Below are positions 59,001 to 64,000 of a stretch of 64,000 nucleotides of DNA, one piece after another (position 1 is the first letter of the stretch; the number at the start of each line of letters is the position of its first letter). The position numbers were made by a program, and so were the translations under genes. Location: NCBI GenBank assembly GCA_037102815.1, contig BTPP01000006.1, positions 186,001 to 250,000 on the forward strand, given 5' to 3'. The DNA is from Neurospora intermedia. Taxonomy: Eukaryota > Ascomycota > Sordariomycetes > Sordariales > Sordariaceae. The notes beneath the pieces were generated by a model. That model was not told the DNA's origin and ran no database searches. It saw only the letters and a program-made list of their open reading frames with translations.

Positions 59001-59663
59001 CTCCGAGACATCGATCGATTCCAAACTGAGTGTTGGTCTCTGTATGTACAGATCAGATACTTAATTTACCTAGCGGTACCGAGGTAATACCACCTATCAT
59101 CCATTCAATGTCCTTGACCCGACGACTTCCTTCCCAGAACGAGAACGAGGGACATCGTTAGTGGACCCACTCCCCCTCAAAGCCCAGACAATTCGCAGAC
59201 TGTCCCGGACTTTGATAGAAAAAAAAGGTTAGGTAGCCGGGGAAGCCCGACTGCCGCCCATCGAACCAGAGCGTGCGAATCTGGAAAGGAAAACCCCACG
59301 ACGGCAAATTGGCAGCCCTATCACAGTTAGGTTGATCAATATACACAGTCCTTGATCTACCCGCTACCCGCGCGACTCTTTTACCCAAGACAGTTTTTTA
59401 GCAAAGACCCTCTGCGAATACCCGACGCTCGTTCCTCTCTCTCTCTCATTGCTCCCGTCGGTCGATAAAGAGCGCATCTCAGCTTCAAGTCGCTCGAGTG
59501 TCTCGACGTCAATCTTGAATTGCGAGGGACCAAAAATCCATTCATTTCCTTTGCGCCGCTTGCGGTTCCCGAGGGAAGCTGATCACGAGACACACTCTGC
59601 TGACTGTTCCGTTCTTCGGACTTCCATCTCGCCAAACACAATCGAAACACCCTCTCTGCAGAC
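56038..59663. other. Intergenic region between fpg and acyltransferase genes
   Basis: About 3.6 kb without a supported gene. It contains a (GGT)7 run at 57563-57583 and T-rich stretches near 57648-57668. Frames of up to 144 codons (58265-58699) have no recognisable domain. The last 250 bp is C/T-rich and is the probable leader of the acyltransferase gene. Confidence 0.42.
57563..57583 (+). repeat. (GGT)7 microsatellite
   Basis: Seven perfect GGT units. No coding frame supported around it. Confidence 0.9.
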
Positions 59664-62247
59664 ATGGCCGAACAACCGCAACAACTCAATGGCCATGCGC
59701 CAGAGTCCCATCAGCATCAGAATGGCAATGCCGAGACCACTCCCCTTCTCTCGACTGACTTGCAGCAGCAGCACGAGGGCAAAGATGCCTCCGCTCCTCC
59801 GCAGAGCGCAAAGTCGCCCTCGGCGTCCAAAGAGCTCTATCCCATGAGCAATTGGAAGTACGATACTTTCCTGTGGACCATGTCCTTCCTGGTCGATACC
59901 TTCTTCCGTGAAGTCCATCCCCGTGGTTCTTGGAAAGTGCCCCGCAGCGGCCCAGTCCTCTTCGTCGCCGCACCACATGCAAACCAGGTTCGTGCTCGTG
60001 CTCGTGCTCTATTCTCTCTCGATGCGTGACGTCAAGCACACCTACCGGGACCCCTTGGCTGACTCTGCCGTCCGATATACAGTTCGTTGACGCCCTTGTA
60101 CTACAACGCACCCTGCGAAATGAGGCTAAACGCCGCGTCTCCCTCCTCATCGCACAAAAGTCCGTCAAGGGCTTCATCGGCTGGGCCTCTCGCCAGGTCG
60201 GTTCCGTCCCTGTCGGCAGACCCCAAGATTCGGCCAAGCCTGCTGAGGGTACCATCTATCTTCCCGACCCCATTGATGACCCAACCCTCATCCGCGGCGT
60301 CGGCACAAACTTCGAGAAACAAGCTGAAGTCGGTGGCATCATCTTCCTCCCCTCCATTAAGGGTCAGAGCGGCTCGAACGTCGAGATCGTCGAAATCCAC
60401 GGACCCGAAGAAATTCGCATCAAGCGCCCCGTTAACTCCAAACTCGCCTTGTACCAACTCACCGGACGCGACGATATCGATGAACACGGCGAGCTGCAGA
60501 ATAAGGAGGTGAAGGGAATCAAGGAGGGTTACCAGGGTACAAAGTTCAAGATCGCACCGCATATCGATCAAACCAAGGTTTATCAAGCTGTCTTTGACCG
60601 GCTCAAGAATGGTGGCTGTGTCGGTATCTTCCCAGAAGGAGGCAGCCACGACCGCAGCGAGCTGCTGCCCTTGAAGGCAGGTGTCGCGATCATGGCCCTG
60701 GGAACGCTGGCAGAAGCCCCTGACTGCGGCCTCAAGATTGTGCCGGTGGGCATGAATTATTTCCACCCTCACAAGTTCCGGTCAAGGGCTGTCCTCGAGT
60801 TCGGCGCTCCTTTTGAGGTTCCCAAGGAGCTGGTCGAAATGTACGGCATCAAGGATAAGAGACGTGCTGCCATCTCCAAGCTTCTCGACATGGTCCATCA
60901 AAGCCTGAGCGCTGTCACTGTTTCGGCCCCGGACTATGACACTTTGATGGTCATCCAGGCGGCGAGACGCCTGTACAACCCAGCGGGCAAGAAGTTGCCT
61001 CTGCCTATCGTGGTAGAGCTCAACCGTCGCCTCGCTCTGGGGTACGACAAGTACAAAGATGATCCCCGCATCATTGAGCTGCAAAAATCCGTCGCCGAGT
61101 ACAACAAACAGCTTCGATACCTGAATATCCGCGACCACCAGGTACAGTACGCAAAGCTGTCGTGGCCCAAGGTTGTCATCACTTTCTTTTACCGTGTGGC
61201 CAAGCTTCTGGTGTTGTCAGCGGGCGTTCTCCCAGGCTTGATCCTCTTTGCCCCTGTCTTTATTGCAACCAAGCGCATCAGTCATCAGAAGGCCAAGGAG
61301 GCGCTTGCTGGGTCGACGGTCAAAATCCAAGGCAAGGACGTTATTGCAACCTGGAAGATGCTTGTCGCTATGGCCGTTGCACCCATTTTGTACAATTTAT
61401 ACACATGCTTGCTAGCCTACATGGTGGGCAAGCACCGCCTCTGGGGTTATGTGCCCGACTGGGTTCCCATCTGGCTCGTCTACTTCTTTGGATGGGTCTT
61501 CTTCCCTGCTATTACTTTTGCTGCGCTACGTTTCGGCGAGGTCGGGATGGACATTCTCAAATCCCTGCGCCCACTTGCGCTGTGCATCAGCCCCACGTCG
61601 AGTTACAGTCTTCAGAGTCTCAAGCAAAGGCGAGAAGAACTCAGTGCACAGGTCACGCACCTCATCAACACCCTCGGGCCCGAGATGTTCCCAGACTTTG
61701 AGCACATCCGTCTCGTTGCGGCTGACGGCTCATCGCGCATTCACGCCGACGGCACCGTTTCGCCGACGCAGCCGTTTAAGAGACGGGACAGCGGCGTTTC
61801 CTCGCCCCCCATCTCCACTCCCGGGATTTCCACGCCCGGCACCGAGAGCCCGCATGGTCTTAGAAGAACGGTACCACGTCGTCCAGTCGCAACATTCCAC
61901 GTAACGAGTCGTTTAGCAACATTGGACAGGTGCCCATGTTCGCTACCCGACCACCTAGCCGAAGCCGCAGCCGCAGCAGCAGTGCAGGCGGCGGTGGCGG
62001 TAACGTCCAGTTTGGCGGGCCACTTGGCGGGTCCCCTGTTGACAAATTCCCGAACCTCAACACTGAAGAGGGATTCAACGAGGCGAGCAAGAAGATTCGC
62101 GAGGCGATGCGTGAAAGCGGCGAGATGAGGAGGAGGAAGAGCCAGGGTAAGGTGTATACCTTTAGTGAACAGTCGGTAGATGAAGAGGTGGAGGACGAAG
62201 TGTCGACGGGAAGTTCTGTGGATGAGGACGGAAAGAAGCACCTGTGA
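59664..62247 (+). CDS. Glycerol-3-phosphate O-acyltransferase (Sct1/Gpt2 type), apparent 3' frameshift
   Basis: Exon 1 59664-59987, intron 59988-60082, exon 2 onward. The junction creates the acyltransferase motif APHANQFVD. Other blocks: NEAKRRVSLLIAQKSVKGFI, FPEGGSHDRSELLPLKAGVA (about 295), IVPVGMNYFHPHKFRSRAVL and three membrane segments (KLLVLSAGVLPGLILFAPVF; MLVAMAVAPILYNLYTCLLA; WLVYFFGWVFFPAITFAALR). These match fungal GPATs that make lysophosphatidic acid in the ER and lipid droplets. Uninterrupted, exon 2 ends at 62128 (about 789 residues in all), but its last 87 residues read as Ala/Arg-rich non-homologous sequence. From 61867 to 62247 another frame reads SSSRNIPRNESFSNIGQVPM, RPPSRSRSRSSSAGG and a highly acidic end, typical of the family. 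The switch falls between 61863 and 61872. A 29 bp GT-AG segment would also restore the frame but is too short for an intron. Sequencing error is a plain alternative. Confidence 0.9.
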
Positions 62248-63647
62248 GAAGCAAGGGCTTGGACCGGAGCAAGAGATCAGAACATTTCTAAAAATCACCG
62301 TTGGGGATATCTTTACCGCTTTATTTGACACCCATGTTATAGTTTTGGCTTTTCTTCTTTTGGTTGTATACCACTTATGGGTTGGGCTTTTCTTTGCTTT
62401 GGTCATGGCGAGGCCGCTCCGGATGGGCTCTGATTCATCAAAAAGATTATATAGGGGAACAGCGGAAGTTGTATGGTGCAAGTGTGGGCAATAAAGAAGA
62501 CAGAGGGAGCGAACAGCGAAAAAGATAGCGAGATGGGCCACGGAGATAGAAATTATATACATAAATTGGGAGGTTTCTTCAAACTCACACGCGTTGTCGG
62601 CTGTTTCCCTTTCGTTAGCCTCTCATGGATCGGTTGGAATTGCACAGAGAGATTTCGAGTGTGGTTGTCTAATTACTGTTTTGGCAGCGAAAATAAAAGT
62701 GTAGACTAAGTAATATCGATGTACTTTGGAGATACGAACAAAACCCGCTTGACTTTTGCCATACTTGGACGTCCCATGTGTACAGAGGTGGTTTCTACTT
62801 GACGTTCACACAGCACTTAATATGAATCGCTTCATGCAGTCGTCACAGGGTCCCGATGATCAGCAGTTGGCAGATCTTATCACTTACGTAGATTTAACGG
62901 TCGGGAGCACACCATGCCGGTGATCAAGTTAGGGTAAGTGGTTACGCGGCCTTGCTTATTGACCTCGGGGTTTGGGTTCGGTCGTTGCGGTGTTAAGCAG
63001 AACCCTGTCCTGCCTTGCCTACACCACCTCAACATTGGTCAAGTAGGTGCTGTTGGTGGAACGTCGATGGCACACAAACCAAGTGCTACCATTGAAGCTT
63101 ATCAGATGGAGGATTGTTCGGATATTCGGATCTGATAATTCCCTTCGTACATAAAAGACCATGCCTTCCTCTCCATCGCCAGGCACAGAAGACAAAAAGG
63201 ATCAAACCAAATCTTGATTGCAATGACGCAATAAACAGCAATTAGATAAATGATCAAGTAACTTGCAGGCTGTTCAAGGAGGGAAATGTACTTTGTTCGT
63301 TAAGACTACCGCGTCCCCACTTGGTTTCCTGCCCACGCTGTCACAACGCTTTTCGGCGCCCATTCAAGGCACGCCAAGCGGCTCAGTTGCTCAAGTGGTC
63401 CAGTCAAGCAAGGGAATCGACAGACTGGGGATCACCCCTGACGGCGGAGGTTAGCACGGAGATAAGCGGGATTGACAGCCGACGGGTACCTCTAGACCTA
63501 CGGGAGACTAAAGGATCCCGACGCCAATGGCCCCGCCGCCGCCGCCGCCGCTGTCTTCATCTTTTATCAGATCCTCATCCCCCGGCTGTTTCTAGCAACT
63601 CTTCCCGAGACAACAAAGCCCAAAAAAAACCAGGTTGGAAATCCAAA
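62248..63647. other. Intergenic region between acyltransferase and Apd1-like genes
   Basis: 1.4 kb without a recognised gene. A GCC repeat (about 63532-63551) and a C/A-rich leader precede the ATG at 63648. The left part is the acyltransferase 3' UTR, with AATAAA at 62491-62496 as a candidate poly(A) signal. Confidence 0.45.
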
Positions 63648-64000
63648 ATGTTCAGATCCCTCCTCTCCAGCGCCAAATCCTTGGCCATTGGCGACTCGGG
63701 CAACAAAGCCACCAAACCCGAGGATCTCTTCCCCGTTGTGTCTAAAGAGGTTGACGGCGACGACTGCGACCATGATTGCGCGACCTGCACCATTACGTAC
63801 CCACGCTCCTTCAAGATCGACGAGGAGGATAAGTTGTTTGGTCTGGTCAAAGGGTGGGAAACCCATGTGCTGGTGGCCACGGGAAAGACGGACTGGGTGC
63901 GCGATGTGGCGGATGAGAAGGGGAGTGTGATGCAGGCTATTGCGGGGGCCAAGGCGCCTACTAATGGGGTATGTTTATGTATCCTTTCACTTTCACCCTC
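63648..64000 (+). CDS. Apd1/sucraseferredoxin-like protein, first exon (truncated by window)
   Basis: The first exon (63648-63968) encodes 107 residues and ends in a GTATGT donor; the rest lies beyond the window. The N-terminal motif DDCDHDCATCTITYPRSFKI with clustered Cys, and the strand pattern LVKGWETHVLVATGKTDWVR, match the Suc_Fer-like family that includes yeast Apd1 and Aim32. Those proteins carry a thioredoxin-like C-terminal half with a [2Fe-2S] cluster bound by two His and two Cys, which is not visible here. Apd1 affects actin patches and redox-active drug sensitivity; the reaction is not settled. A stretch MFRSLLSSAKSLAIGDSG could be a weak targeting peptide. Confidence 0.8.
   Translation, partial: MFRSLLSSAKSLAIGDSGNKATKPEDLFPVVSKEVDGDDCDHDCATCTITYPRSFKIDEEDKLFGLVKGWETHVLVATGKTDWVRDVADEKGSVMQAIAGAKAPTNGVCLCILSLSP

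Noticed and set aside
61870-61940. 29 bp GT-AG segment that would restore the acyltransferase frame
   Set aside because: Far below the minimum intron size seen in this window (about 52 bp) and without a branch site; a base error or true frameshift is likelier.
61741-62562. 273-codon minus-strand frame over the acyltransferase 3' end
   Set aside because: Opposite a Ser/Arg- and acid-rich coding tail; no recognisable domain. It cannot explain the frame switch.
1-64000. CRISPR arrays, 5S rRNA genes, LTR elements or LINE coding regions
   Set aside because: Looked for direct-repeat arrays, the fungal 5S consensus, terminal repeats and reverse-transcriptase motifs by eye and found none; a dedicated search would be needed for weak relics.

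Overview
The window looks like nuclear DNA of a filamentous ascomycete, most likely a sordariomycete close to Neurospora or Sordaria. The basis is moderate GC content, genes with a few 50-120 bp introns that carry GTRNGT donors, CTAAC/CTGAC-type branch sites and CAG/TAG acceptors, C/T-rich leaders, and a gene set typical of the group. The species call is inference; no search was run.

Layout. Left block (0.7-13 kb): a mitochondrial Xaa-Pro aminopeptidase of the Icp55 type (-), a Dbf4/NimO-type S-phase kinase regulator (+), a class III (SIRT5-like) sirtuin (-) and a GPI-anchored Crh-type GH16 cell-wall transglycosylase (-). From about 13 to 31 kb the DNA is almost free of intact genes. It holds a 358 bp pogo/Fot1-like MITE with perfect 22 bp terminal inverted repeats and a TA target duplication, a broken multi-segment coding remnant (18.2-20.6 kb), A-rich microsatellites and clusters of TACCTAGGTA-like words. 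It does not look AT-rich or RIP-saturated.

Centre (31-47 kb): a dihydrodipicolinate synthase-superfamily aldolase (+), an eight-exon tyrosinase homologue with an inserted Arg-Ser-rich segment (+), an intron-containing tRNA-Gly(CCC) (+), the Rpd3L histone deacetylase subunit Rxt2 (-) and a secreted serine carboxypeptidase (-).

Right block (48.6-64 kb): Coq3 ubiquinone methyltransferase (-), Rib3 riboflavin synthesis enzyme (+), a poorly defined multi-intron minus-strand unit, the divergent Fpg-type DNA glycosylase (+; a 72 bp T tract lies inside its second intron), a glycerol-3-phosphate acyltransferase whose 3' end shows an apparent frameshift (+), and the first exon of an Apd1/sucraseferredoxin-like gene running off the window.

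The genes are mostly unrelated housekeeping loci and do not form an operon or metabolic cluster. Several serve mitochondria or cofactors (Icp55, Coq3, sirtuin, Rib3). I did not find a clear new defence or mobile system. The most interesting items are the GPAT frame switch, the intron-rich unit divergent from Fpg, the MITE with internal iterated motifs, and the unrecognised coding remnant in the gene-poor tract.
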